Of a stretch of DNA of 64,000 nucleotides, positions 1 to 10,833 are shown piece by piece. Positions within the stretch are counted from its first letter, which is position 1. Each line of letters starts with the position of its first letter. The notes below the pieces were generated by a model. It was not told the DNA's origin. It searched no databases and worked only from the letters and a program-made list of their open reading frames with translations. The translations under genes and the position numbers were made by a program. Origin of the DNA: Lophius americanus (lineage: Eukaryota > Chordata > Actinopteri > Lophiiformes > Lophiidae); assembly GCA_037951165.1 (NCBI GenBank), contig JBBDHG010000015.1, forward strand, positions 7,048,501-7,112,500. Direction: 5' to 3'.

Positions 1-1589
1 AAAAAATGTTAAAATATTTCAACATAATAGGTTGTGCTCTCTGCTCTCAGTGATGCATGCAACCATCCCTAAGTCAAGTGCATCTTTTGCGTGAGGTTGC
101 TGAATTTAAAGCTACACAATAAAAGGCCAAAGTGCTCATTTAAATTTTTTATCATTAAAGCCATAGTAGCAAAGATACTGACTACCTCCATTACTCCCTG
201 TCCTCTCCGACTTCCCTATTTGCATCACGTTAACACAAGTTGGCATTTTTGAATTCTCCTTCAGTGGAGAAGTCGTAGGCGGCACCCTAAGGATTGGTAT
301 GTGATCCTACCCTGCTATCATCCATGAGGGTAGCTGCGACTGGCGGTTGGGCTGGTGGCTGCCCACACATTGTATGAGTGACTAATGTATGGTTCCTGCT
401 CCTGATGAGTAGGTGGAACCTTGCATGGTAATAATAAAAATGAAAGTAAGTAGTAGGAAAATAGATTAAACAAGAAAGGAAGTACTAAAAAAGTACATTA
501 GGGCAGCCATGGCTTAAAAGGTTTAGTATGGAAGTTGTGGCTCAGAAGGTAGTTATAGTAGATGATACTAATTCAAAAATTGTATAAATCCTTGAACCAG
601 TAAAATTTGTTTTCCTGAATAGATTTAGGAGATGTCACCAACTCAGCAAGCTTCCTCAGATAAAGAGTTTCAGTGCTGATGGGCTTTAACTGCAAACACC
701 CAGTCACCTTTTGGACTCCGGAACAGCCAGATGTAAGTATTTATTTATAAAGTCCAAGTCATCCATGCCTTTTCACAAAATGATGTTAAGCAGAAGTTAA
801 ACCTGCCTCGTTGGAGGATCAATTCAAGCTTCAATTTTGTCCTAGAGTAGTTCTCATCCTTCCTCTTGCAACCGGCTTAGTTTAATCGAGAACAAGCTAA
901 GTCTAGGAGTATTTTAAGATGTGTCCGTGCTGGTCCCTTTTAGTTAAGGGTGCTTAAATTCAAAGTTTTTGTTCAGTCACTAGGCTTAAGCCTTGTATTT
1001 GAAACCGGCAATTTGTTTGGTCAAGCAGACTGGACAGGTTCTATTTAGTTACAGACATTTTATATATTTGATTTTATCACATTACTGATAAAGCACTTAA
1101 TGTAATAACAAAGCTGTCATGTTCAAACCCTACTCTGTATGCTCACTAAAGGAACAGAGGATGTGTCATACACTGATAAATTTGCTTTGGGGATGTGTCA
1201 TCTCAGTTTTAAGTTCTTTAGACATCAAGTAGTTGACCTTTCCTGGTCCTTGTCTCAGCCTTTTAACATTTGTCCATTTAAGCATCGGACAGTGTCTATG
1301 TGGCCACATAAATCCTTCTCAAACTGTTTGATGGAGTCTGTCACATTCCAAAGAGTGGAACATACCAGCTGGTGTGGTGATTAATTAATTCTCTCCATCA
1401 ATCACATCAACAGTCTGATCATCGGGGAGGTTCTCAATGACGCAGGTCTGTAGCTGAAGAAATAGATATCTTGGAGAGGTGTTTTACTGATACCAGATGA
1501 AACAAATTTCAGTCCATCAGAAGAGTGGATTATCATGACAAACAATATCTGGACTATGCTCAAATTTAAAAGCGCAGTGTGTAAAATGT
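1..1589. other. Unassigned AT-rich DNA
   Basis: No convincing gene, RNA gene or known repeat was seen. Short open frames occur (for example 82 codons at 1139-1384) but they lack splice signals and recognisable motifs. A strong-looking donor, GTAAGT, lies at 733, but the segment before it has a poor acceptor. Confidence 0.5.
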
Positions 1590-2233
1590 AGGCTTCTGAA
1601 TAAATGAAACATAACATTCTCAACTTTTTGTATTTGAATGTTTTTTTTATTGTTAATTGAAAAAAAAAACCTTTTATATCGCCAAACAGGGTGGGTCGTC
1701 TTCTGTGGATTCCGCATCATTATGCTGCCATGTTTTTGCGGTAGCCTGGTGTGCAGCGAATACTGACTCTAGAGATTGCTACTCCTGTTTTTACGTTGAG
1801 GATGAAGAAGAAAGACAACACCTATCTATTAGACGTTGAATAACTTATTGCTGGCTGACAATCTTGTGTTGTGAGAATTTGCCGAATGCAAGATCATGTG
1901 CTACTTCATCACTTAATGGGGCTGTGGACTGACTGTCCACTTGTCGGGATTGGGCCCCCACCGTGACTGTCAAATAATATTCATTACCTTAGATGTAAGC
2001 TTTGATTTTGATTATTTTAGAGAAAAAATAACTATACACAATTGCTAAATGTATCTATCTAAAGGATCCTCATTACTTGATAGGATACAAGATGCATCAT
2101 AAATGATGACATCAATGTGCCACATGAAGGCCATTATCTATTCTTGTGGATTGCAGGGGTAGGCTGATGTGTATCATAGGTTGCAATCTGGAACGTCACT
2201 ACTAGATGTTTTTAAACTTTGCACATTGCCTCT
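1590..2233 (-). mobile_element. TTAA-type MITE, copy 3, decayed (Kolobok/piggyBac-like ends)
   Basis: Read on the minus strand, the right part (2233 down to about 2150) matches the start of a very common teleost MITE: a degenerate terminus followed by the sequence complementary to GGTTGCAATCTGGAACGTCA. The internal part at about 1665-1800 matches the same family's core, with landmarks such as GCTGCCATGTTTTTGCGGTA and CTGACTCTAGAGA on the plus strand. A TTAA abuts the right end (2234-2237). About 300 bp between the two matching parts is not recognisable and may be an insertion. Two more copies lie at 25660 and 28800. The left boundary is approximate. Non-coding; it would need a transposase supplied elsewhere. 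Confidence 0.5.
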
Positions 2234-2355
2234 TTAAAGAGAAAGAACATTATGTGTCATCTTATGCATACAGACAGGTTTTTCTGGTGAAAGTCAACTA
2301 AAATATATATTTGACTGCTGAACTTAATTGCGCCAAACTATCCTTAATATAAAAT

Positions 2356-2685
2356 CTAAAAAAATGGTAATGCAAAGCTCCGGCCCTGGACTCTCTTTGA
2401 CACCTCCACTCTCTTGTCTATCAACTTCCTCCTCTCTCCCCAGGGCAATTCAGTACTGAGCTTCTCTTTTGCTGCCCAGACCAGCTTTCTCCTCAGAGAT
2501 TCTTTTGCCTCCAGCCTGGCTTTCTCTACCTCTTTAAGTAGCACATCAGCCTCCACTTTTTTTGTGGTCATTTTATTGAAGCCTTTTTTGGACACCTTAA
2601 GGTCATATGGAGACACTTCCAGAAGGTGTTCGCTTTCTTGTGCCACAATATGGACCTGACTCCCGGAGATAAAATGTATACGCAT
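2356..2685 (-). CDS. Unrecognised 109-codon open frame, charged helix-like composition
   Basis: The frame reads from ATG at 2685 to a TAG at 2356. It lies in a stretch richer in GC than its flanks. The middle is dense in K, E, R, L and A (for example EVEKARLEAKESLRRK), the pattern of an amphipathic helix or coiled coil, and later reads ELPWGERRKLIDKRVEVSKR. A CAG acceptor-like site lies inside the frame just before the residues VHIVAQ (about 2657), so the coding part could start there as a last exon. The polypyrimidine tract is weak. I do not recognise the family. It could be a terminal exon, a processed pseudogene fragment, or chance. Confidence 0.25.
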   Translation of the reverse strand: MRIHFISGSQVHIVAQESEHLLEVSPYDLKVSKKGFNKMTTKKVEADVLLKEVEKARLEAKESLRRKLVWAAKEKLSTELPWGERRKLIDKRVEVSKRVQGRSFALPFF

Positions 2686-4209
2686 ATTATGGTTTGTCCG
2701 ACCATTCTGTGCTTTCTACTCAGTCTACCAGCCGTGAAATGAATGTTGAGAAGCTATATGTAGCATATAAAACAAACATTGTTCATTTCAGAATCATTTT
2801 TGAGATCTACTTATTTTGAAACACTAGAAAGACAATTCTTCTAGTGTTGGGAATAATCTAAATCGTATTCTTAACCAACCAGTTAGAATTATCTAACAGG
2901 GTTAAAAGTGTTAACCCTTAGCTAAAAAGGTTCAAGTGGTGGCAAAAGAGAGTGCTATCTATGCATTGTTTGGAACTTTCCACATGTAAACAGGTCATAC
3001 AATTTATTCAAACATGACACCCTAGTGTTTTCAGCATTAGCTGGGTTTACATAGACCAAAATGTTCTGAATAAAATTGTTTTTAAAGCTGAACTGGAATA
3101 AAAAGGCTCAACTTGTCCACAACAAAAACACCCAAACCCATTTTCTTACATAAACCCTTTCATAAAGAGATTTTAAAAACAATTTTACCATGTAAACTTT
3201 GGATAAGATTATTCTGAGTTGCGTTCTTTCTGCACATGCCCGAAGTAGATCACAGCAGACAGTTTGGTTTCAAACGCTAGTAGACGCCTGTACAGTAGAA
3301 AAGTAGGGAATAATGAATTGTGCTGTAAATGTAATGTAATGTAAATGCTTGTACTGAGGGTACTGAGATTCTCTTGATGTTGCAAAAATTCTCAATGTAG
3401 TGTCATCTGATGTAACTGGTTCTTGTTTCAACATCTACGATGTTTATATTCCTTATTGCTACCTGCTGTCCTGGACACGACCCTCTTCTTTGGCTGTGCC
3501 CATGGAAAGTTGTTTCAAACTAGGCCTCGCGTTGACAACCAGGGTGTTTGTTCCCGAAAAGTCCCCATACATTTTACAAGCAATCCTCCTGATTAAACTC
3601 TTTAAATTAAATGTGAGATTATGTCCACATTTGTATTGATTATGTCCATTGTATTTTGTCAAGCTGTAATGTTGATATGCGTGTGTGTATGTATATGTGT
3701 GTTTGCAAGTACATGTGTGCATATGTATACATATTAATGTACAAATAGATGCTGTTATTGTCGTTTTTGTTGTATTTCTTGTAGATGTTTGTTCCAATAT
3801 ATCGTTCTTCGTTCCCCCGACCCATTTTGTCTTTCTCCCTTTCTTCTTACTATCATTCTCCCATCCCCCGGATCCCCCTTTCAGGTCCTTTCGCCTCATC
3901 AATTAATAACATGTAATACTCACGTATAAAATGCAGTTCACACAACCGGAGGAGTATGACAGACTTCTCCTTTGCAGACTAAAATCTGTCTGGCACCACA
4001 AGGCAGCCAGATCCTCATTATGCATGCCGAGACAGCTGGACAGGACCGGTTAAAAAGAAGTAGAAAAAAAAGAAAGAAAAGTTTCTGGATTCGCAATCCT
4101 ACTCCATATCCTTACCCACAAGCCAGCATCCACTTACTCATACAAAGGTGGCGGAGGCTACCATGTGAAGTGTAACATGGTCGTCAGGATCTTTAAATAA
4201 TAACTATAA
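2686..4209. other. Unassigned AT-rich DNA with a possible old DNA-transposon relic
   Basis: The part from about 3045 to 3310 (TGGGTTTACATAGACC onward, ending near ACATGCCCGAAGTAG) resembles short non-autonomous DNA transposons common in fish, but no paired ends could be fixed. A TG/CA-rich low-complexity tract lies at 3675-3770 and gives rise to meaningless open frames on both strands. The rest shows nothing identifiable. Confidence 0.35.
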
Positions 4210-4503
4210 TAATAATCTTTCCTTTTATTTATCATGTTACATAGTACATACATACAGTACAATGTTGTGAAATTTATCTCTGCATTTAACCCGTCCCTGA
4301 GGGAGCAGTGGGTTGCCCCTGCTAAGCGCCCGGAGAGTTGAGGTTTCGGGGTCTTGCTGAGGTTTCACAGCATGTTGTGTCAGGGGCTAGGCTCGAACCC
4401 TGATTTCCCAGTTGAGGGACGACTGCTCTACCCACTGAGCATTTGACTGTTGGGGATAACTTCAAACCCATCAGCCACTTAACTTCCTGAGCCACAGCTG
4501 CCC
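4210..4503 (-). mobile_element. tRNA-derived SINE, copy 1, with two tRNA-like heads
   Basis: On the minus strand an A-box-like GCTCAGTGGGTAGAGC (4440-4425) is followed 40 nt later by the B box GGGTTCGAGCC (4400-4390), the internal RNA polymerase III promoter of tRNA-derived SINEs. Upstream is a second, shorter head with TGTGGCTCAGG (4497-4486) and GGGTTTGAAG (near 4469). The body contains AGCAAGACCC, and the 3' end reads ATAAATAAAAGG before an ATT-rich tail. The body and tail match the copies at 6268, 15725, 18070 and 20745. This is not a functional tRNA gene: the arms do not pair into a full cloverleaf. Confidence 0.7.
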
Positions 4504-4784
4504 CTTATTTCTTAGAACCCTATTAGATGACAGAGAATCCTGTAATAGCTTGTGATCCTCACTACGAGGATTGATTTGGAATTCAGTCAGAGGGAAATCC
4601 ACCAGGAATCTGTGCTGCATGTACAGTATGTGACTCGCCTCAGTAGTGCCTTGACGGCTTACATGTAAAGTTGAGCCTGCAGCATCAATGCTGCTCTGCC
4701 TCTAGTCAAATGACTCAATACAGCTAATTATATCCAAGCAAAGTCGGAGATATTATGGAATTGTCATTACCACCGCAATGTAGG

Positions 4785-5130
4785 TATGTAGGTTGGATAT
4801 TTCTGACAATAGGGGGTGCTTTATCTACATAGTTGTTAGGCCATAATTTCTCAACCATTGGTCCGATTTAGTTCGGATTTGTTGCATAGGATCAACTCAA
4901 CGTGATGTATCTTGTGAAACATTGTGATTTACTCTAATAGTTCATAATGTACTCACTACGGAGAGCATTTTATGTGAAACAGTTTTTCGGACACAGCTTC
5001 CTATGCATTGGTTCTATTTAGTCCAAATCTTGTGCATATGAAATGACTGAATGAGATCTCTCTTGAAAAAAAACGTTTTTCATTCTAATCGTTCATATAT
5101 GACGCACTGGGAATATTACTTACATTTACT
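4785..5130 (+). repeat. Dispersed repeat R, copy 1
   Basis: Landmarks are CATAATTTCTCAACCATTGG, then TCCGATTTAGTTCGGATTTG and GATCAACTCAACG. The same order with substitutions recurs at about 5690-5900, and in reverse orientation at 7385-7500 and 61425-61770. This resembles a repeat seen widely in fish, but I cannot name the family. No coding capacity is evident. Confidence 0.5.
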
Positions 5131-5464
5131 CATATACTCTCATGCCTATAAACTCATAAGAGTTATGTCCATTATGACTATGGATAACGGATGAAGTTTG
5201 ACACATCGGAATACCTTTAGCTGGGAAAGAGAGCATTGGAGCAGCATTGTATTTTGGATCGTTAGTTACATTACCGAAAACAGTTTGAGAACCACTGTGA
5301 TGGGAATTTGGGAATGAGTCTCCCCCAACCCTCCTTCAATGTTTGTTTTGAATTATTTCTAACACATGTGCCAGAGCGACGGTAAAACCGTGCACCTTCC
5401 CATCACAATAATCAAGAACTCTTCTCAAGACTCTGCTCAGCCACCTTCACACACCAGATAATTG

Positions 5465-5900
5465 GTTATTATATCTCCCAAAAGTTGAGGATATTATGGA
5501 ATCGTAGACTCGAGAAGATCTATCTTGTATATATCATCTTTTATGCTAAAGTTCACATTTTTCCCAATCGGGGGAGCTTTTTTTATACGAAAAATACTGT
5601 TTTCCAGTCATACCTCAATAACTTTAATGTATAATTTTGAAACTTTATAACCACATAGACCATAGTGCGAGGAATAACTGAATGGATCTTTGGCAAAGGT
5701 TGGTTGTATATTTCTCACACTAGGAGCTTTATCTCCAAAGGTTTTCCGGACATAACTTCTCAACTATTGGTCTGATTAAGTCCAAATTTGGAATATATGA
5801 ATCAACTCGAGGAGTTCTATCATGTATATATTATATTTTAACCATATCCTTATCCAATAATTCATAATTTACTCAATTTAGGTGTTTGTTTTTTTTTCTT
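5465..5900 (+). repeat. Dispersed repeat R, copy 2
   Basis: The part from about 5690 (GGTTGTATATTTCTCACACT, CATAACTTCTCAACTATTGG, GATTAAGTCCAAATTTGG) repeats copy 1 in the same orientation about 900 bp away. The first half (5465-5690) has a similar but more diverged pattern (AATAACTTTAATGTATAATT). The two copies plus the roughly 330 bp between them may be one longer, internally duplicated element. Confidence 0.45.
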
Positions 5901-6267
5901 TTTAAAAAAATACTGTGGAATAAATTCACATTTAAATTGAGGAGTTCAATCAGGGGAATTTCTTGTACAACAAATGGCATTTTTCTGGGCTATACTCTTG
6001 CTGTCAGTTATGACAGTGTAGGTTTAGTTTGTTTAGTAGTTTTTAGCTAGTGCTCAAGCCTCCAATTCTAAGCATTGCCAAGCATTGCATTTCACGAACC
6101 CTATTCTCCATCTTGATGCAGAGTGGCCCTTCCTGACTCAGTAACATGAACCTGTTCTTAGACAAATTCATTGGCTCTGCCCCCTTCCCCTGGTTCACAA
6201 ACCCCAATCTATGTTCCCTCAACTCTAACAGGACAATAATTTCTGGCTCAAAAACCAACTGTTGTAA

Positions 6268-6445
6268 AGAAACAAAGCATTTCGTAGGGTACTTGAGCAA
6301 GACCCTAAAACCCTAGCTCCCATTGTGCTTCAAAGGGACTCCCCACTGCTCCCTCAGGCATGGTTCTTATTCAAATACTTTCACTCTGCTGTACATTATA
6401 TGGCTGTATGTGATCAATAAAGGATACATTAATATTATAACCACC
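6268..6445 (+). mobile_element. tRNA-derived SINE, copy 2, 5'-truncated
   Basis: Body and 3' tail of the SINE family are present: TTGAGCAAGACCCTAAAACC, GCTTCAAAGGGACTCCCCAC, GTGATCAATAAAGGATAC, then an ATT-rich end. The polymerase III box region is missing or too decayed to recognise. The tail is nearly identical in layout to the copy at 20745. Confidence 0.65.
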
Positions 6446-6835
6446 TATATATTATAATTACAGCCACCACATATCATAAATTATTGATGCATTTAAATAA
6501 AAGTGCGTATTTGCAGAAAAACCTGCTGATTTATATGGCCTACAATTCTAACCTGTAAATTTCCTAGTTGTTCCTATGCAAATACATCTGATGGCATTCA
6601 CTATAGCGTCGCTTATCTGCTCGGCTTATAATGTCAGGATGTGAGTGTCTTACAGATGAAGAGGAAGTTAGATGACACTCTCTGTTTAATCAATGATCTG
6701 TGCTATCTCACCCTGCCATCAGAAATCTGATATATTTTCATAAACATCTTATCATTTAATAACAGCAGTGAGGTCTCCAGTCATGATGATTTTGAAGAAA
6801 AAATTTGAGAAACGCAGAGTGAATACTGATAAATG

Positions 6836-6838
<3 letters not shown>

Positions 6839-6909
<71 letters not shown>
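6839..6909. repeat. (TA)n microsatellite
   Basis: About 35 uninterrupted TA units. It is followed by extremely AT-rich DNA containing a near palindrome with 11-bp arms (ATTGTATTATA at 6960-6970 and its complement at 6977-6987). Confidence 0.95.
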
Positions 6910-6912
<3 letters not shown>

Positions 6913-7194
6913 TTATTTTAAATGAATTATAATTATAATATAATATTATTATATTATGTATTGTATTATAATATTATATAATACAATACAATATCTCATC
7001 TACAGCCATCAGAGAAGGGACGCAGATGCATCTGTGCAAAATGTTCATAGGATATATTGGGCTGATAGTTTGGACACCGGATGTCCTTCAGCCACATTTT
7101 TAGTCATCTGTTTTTTTTAGTCAAAGCCTACTGAGAAAATATTAACTTTTAGAGTAAAACATAATGTAACCAAGCCACAAAGTGTTCACAAGAC

Positions 7195-7380
7195 AGTTTA
7201 CCTTTAGTGCCGGTCCTAAGCCCGGATAAATGGGAATGGTTGCATCAGGAAGGGCATCTTGCGTAAAACATATGGCAAATCCATATGCGGAACACAAATA
7301 CAAATTCCAAACCTGGACATTTGAGGCCCGGATTAATTAGTAAAGTTAGCCAGCAGGGTACAGACCTTTGGATGGAAATG
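7195..7380 (+). mobile_element. RTE-clade LINE, 5' region fragment
   Basis: The stretch reads CAGGAAGGGCATCTTGCGTA, AAACATATGGCAAATCC, GAGGCCCGGATTAA, then GTTAGCCAGCAGGG. This order matches the 5' leader region of fish RTE retrotransposons as I recall it. No coding part follows: repeat R in reverse orientation begins at about 7385. A different RTE fragment carrying the 3' end lies at 41300. Confidence 0.6.
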
Positions 7381-7384
7381 TTTG

Positions 7385-7500
7385 GCTTTTGGAGATAAAG
7401 CTCCCACCAGCGCCAGAAATATACAACTGATTTTTGTCAGAATTATTCCAGTTGTTCCTCCCACGAAGGTCAATCTGTGTAAAAATTTTGAAATCTTCGT
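7385..7500 (-). repeat. Dispersed repeat R, copy 3 (partial, reverse)
   Basis: AGATAAAGCTCCCACCAG, then CAGAAATATACAACTGATTT, resemble the reverse complement of repeat R and the 61.4-61.6 kb copy (AAAGTTCCTCCTAGTGTCAG, AAATATGCTAATGATCTTT). Only a part is recognisable. Confidence 0.35.
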
Positions 7501-8013
7501 CTAAGATGAAGAATCTGCTCCTGCGGACATGGTGGGGGCGATGATTATTCCAAAAAATATTTCTGAATCATCATCTGATGGTTTTTTCTGATGACTTTTC
7601 AGGGATATAACTATTGTAAAGAGTGAATTGACAAAAATTTCCATATTGTTCAATATCACGTTTATTGTGTGGCTAATATACCTGGGCAAAAATTTGATTA
7701 AGTATGGACTTCCAGTGTGAAGGACAAAGCTCAGACACTGTTGGTGGTAGTGATGAATAATGGACCTGGAAATTGAGATGACTTCATTGAAGGACCACTT
7801 TTGATTGGAGGCTTCAAATGGATAAGGCCAGATGTTCCACATCAAGGTCATGGTGAGTTGTGGGTTTTCCTCGAGAATACCACTTAAACACACATGGAAG
7901 TTTGCATCAACACATTTCCTGTTTCGGTGGCCATCTGCATAATATTGAATATAAAGAGGACTATAATGATGCTGGTTTCCTTCGAGCTTTAACACCAGAG
8001 CGAATCTCTTCAT
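7501..8013 (-). CDS. Unrecognised 170-codon open frame
   Basis: This is the longest uninterrupted frame in the window, from ATG at 8013 to a stop at 7501, in AT-rich DNA where such lengths are unusual by chance. The product would be rich in aromatic residues, His and Ile (for example SFNEVISISRSIIHHYHQQC) with no signal peptide, zinc finger or catalytic motif that I recognise. The 3' end abuts a reverse copy of repeat R. A short similarity to 61.7 kb (CTTTTCAGGGATATA) suggests that part of it belongs to the same repeat, so a long chance frame inside a repeat is the leading explanation. Confidence 0.15.
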   Translation of the reverse strand: MKRFALVLKLEGNQHHYSPLYIQYYADGHRNRKCVDANFHVCLSGILEENPQLTMTLMWNIWPYPFEASNQKWSFNEVISISRSIIHHYHQQCLSFVLHTGSPYLIKFLPRYISHTINVILNNMEIFVNSLFTIVISLKSHQKKPSDDDSEIFFGIIIAPTMSAGADSSS

Positions 8014-9984
8014 ATGTGCCTGCTATATGATTGGAGAATTTCAAATACGATGATGCCACTCTCTCACATATCTTCTGCTTTCTCGGCATGTTCTTTCAGA
8101 TCCAACAGGCAGGATCCCATCAGAGAAAAAAAGATTATTTTCTATTTTCTAAATCGAGTGGCAGAAATAATGTTATTTATGAGCCTACACATGTCTGATG
8201 TATCATTCATATCTTACGACGCCGATATGATCCATCCTGATGCTAATGGAAAATAATGTTACATTCATAATGAAGGCAAAGCAGGGAGGAATTGGTAAAT
8301 ATATAGTGAGTTCAAATATCTTTTGCTCTGATGTTTTTCGATGTGGTCCTTGAAATTAATTTTTTGTAATTTCACTTTTGGGTACTTTTATATACGTACA
8401 TAGTATTTTGGCTATGATATTGTAATTGCCATTCATTTTGGAAATTTTGCGTATTTTGCTGGGGAGTTTTGTCATTTCAACCTCAGATCCTTCACTGCAT
8501 TAACCATGCTGCGTTCCTCTCTGCATGTTAGGGACATTGGCGGGGCTAGAGGGGTGGCTGGAGCTGGCATGGGCCACCCCTAGAATCTAAGTGGCCACCC
8601 TGGTGCCACCCCCACCAAAGTTGCAACTTTTCTTAACCAAAACTAACATTTTAAGTTGCTTTGATACTGGTAAAATTATCAATATTAAATTTCATCCATG
8701 CTTTTCTGCTCACCCCTGTGGTAGTTGAGGTTGTGGGGCAACTGAAATGATACTGAAATGAAGGAACTTAAGACCCAGCAGCATGTTGTTACCACAAACA
8801 GCGGAGCGCACCACAAGACAGTAAGATGGTGGATGGACGAAGACAACTTCAACCGACTCTTGAAGTTTAATGCTGACATATAATGGGAATCGCCTTATAC
8901 ATGCTAAGTATTAACGGCGCGACCATAGTCAAAAAATAAACAAGTATGTACTAGTAAACCATTTCACTTTATATACATACATTTGTCAGTTAAACTTGAA
9001 GGAGACCCTGCGTTGATTATATTTATTATTATTTTAATGATAAAGAGGTGCTCCATCCCACAGTAACTACTGTATTTTCCGCATTAACAGACTACTTTTC
9101 AGGTACACACTATTGAGCACACATCAAGCTCATGAGTGTTTTGTTACTTACATATTTGGAAATGGAAATTATTGTTATATATATTATATATGTTATTTAT
9201 TAACAGTTATTTAATTTGAAATATGAATTACAGTGAGCTTAAGCATAGGATATTTATTTTGAATATTTATTCATTCACAAATATACGTTTATTTTGATAT
9301 GAAAATACTTATTTATTTGTTTTTATTTACTTATGTCAAAAAAAGAGTGATTATTCGTTGGCAAATGGTAATTTATTTTAATAGGTAAATAGTTCTTTGT
9401 ATGGACCTAAGATAGAAGATGGTTGCTCATTTGCAGTACATGGAGTAAGTGATTAACTTTAGTTTGGCTAGTTTATTAGTGAACCCATCCATCTGCACGT
9501 GCTGCACCACCAACCCCCGCAACTTTATTGGAACACTCGCGGTATTTAAGAAAAGTCTTCAGGACTCAAAGTTGTTCTCGCACACACTCAACAGCCATTT
9601 AGATTAATAGCGGGAGTAATCCTATTTTGATGCGCTATGGCGAGACGGTGTGGATTCAACAAAGCAGTGTCATAAAGCAGTTGAAGCTGTGGAGAAAAGT
9701 TTACAAAGAGGGAGCTCAAGATTTGGTGGGTATGTTGTAGAGTTCACTATAGTACTACGAAGGTGCAAGGTAGGCGACTGGTATAATTTTAGGGAGGGTG
9801 TATTTCACCCCATTTTGGGTAATGTGAATCGAGAGATGAAGAGGCGTTTCAGCTAAACAGACGGACATACTGCTGGGTATACAAGCTCGGAATCCCATGG
9901 TGAAAGCTTTTTGTTGGAGGAGAGAGTTTAATGTTTGGGCAGTACTTAACAGGCCTGTCAAGTCTTCCTAGTTTGTGTATAGGC
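8014..9984. other. Unassigned AT-rich DNA
   Basis: No gene was recognised. A GC-richer island at 8520-8610 contains an 8-bp hairpin (GGGGTGGC ... GCCACCCC, about 8550-8580) and looks like part of an unnamed repeat. The stretch at 9630-9960 may include the decayed N-terminal end of the piggyBac element that follows (an ATG GCG AGA CGG start), but stops interrupt it and no similarity beyond the first residues was convincing. Confidence 0.35.
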
Positions 9985-10829
9985 TGACTCCTCGGTGGTA
10001 TCCTATCTGCCGAAGAAAGGCAAGAATGTGGTACTCATAAGTACACTGAAAATCTGTGGATAGGAGCATCAAAAACCAGAGATCATCATGGATTATAATG
10101 CCACAACCGGAGGGGTGGACAACAATCTGGTGACTGCCTACAGCTGCAGAAAGAGGACCCTCCATTGGCCACTGGTGATATTCTTTGAAATATCGGATAT
10201 CTCAGCGTACGAGGCATTTGTCATCGGGATGGCACTGAACCCAGAGTGGAACAGACGGAAGCTCCAGAGGAGATGACTCTTTCTCGAGGAACTGGGAGAG
10301 GCACTGGTGAGGCCTCTGATGATGTTACCAGAGCCCCAGCCTCTGCAGCCATCATGAGGAAGATTCAGGAGGAGAATGCTGGTGCCCCAGCTACCCGACC
10401 TACAGAACCACCATCTGCAGAGCCTGATGAAAGTGTGTGATGCTGTTGCAGTATATTTCTGACATTCATAACTTGCGAGAGAGAGAGGTGTTAGTAAAAT
10501 TCCTGATCTTTTCATTATTCAAGGTTGCGTCCAGCAGCAACAAAAAGAAGCGCTGCGAAGAGTTTGGACCCAATATTGACAGAAAATAAAATAGTTATGA
10601 AAAACCTAGCCTAATTTGTAAATTTAAGTGTAAAGCACTTTAATACATAAATATGATCTAACAAAGGTAAAGGGCAAATATTAACAGTTTATGCTGTTTA
10701 TATTGCTTGTAATTGGGATGAAATAACATCTGTTGAGTATTTTAAAATAAAATTGTTTGATTGTGTTGAATTAAAAAACCAAAAAGACAGCGGGTCCACC
10801 ACAACAAAAATACGAACACCACACAAGGG
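9985..10829 (+). mobile_element. piggyBac-like transposon, 3' half, inactivated
   Basis: The translation gives the C-terminal half of a PGBD-type transposase: SYLPKKGKNVVL, then (after a stop) MDYNATTGGVDNNLVTAYSC and RTLHWPLVIFFEISDISAY, with ALNPEWNRRKLQRR (10088-10273). A stop follows, the frame shifts to LFLEELGEALVRP, and a C-terminal Cys-rich remnant KKKRCEEFGPNIDRK lies at about 10540-10590. GVD is the conserved site near the third catalytic aspartate of the family. The right end reads ACACAAGGG followed by TTAA (10830-10833), the piggyBac target site. The left end and the first catalytic Asp region were not found. It cannot make an active transposase. Confidence 0.8.
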
Positions 10830-10833
10830 TTAA

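Noticed and set aside
676..732. Possible exon ending at GTAAGT (733)
   Set aside because: The upstream acceptor lacks a pyrimidine tract, the last exon bases (GAT) are atypical, and the segment is only 57 nt.
3459..3906. Overlapping frames of 147 and 73 codons on opposite strands
   Set aside because: Both depend on the TG/CA low-complexity tract at 3675-3770 and have no recognisable domain.
4390..4440. A tRNA gene on the minus strand suggested by A and B boxes
   Set aside because: No complete cloverleaf can be drawn, and the boxes are followed by the body and tail of a SINE shared by four other copies.
10138..10515. 125-codon minus-strand frame
   Set aside because: Antisense to the piggyBac transposase remnant, which gives clear family motifs on the plus strand.
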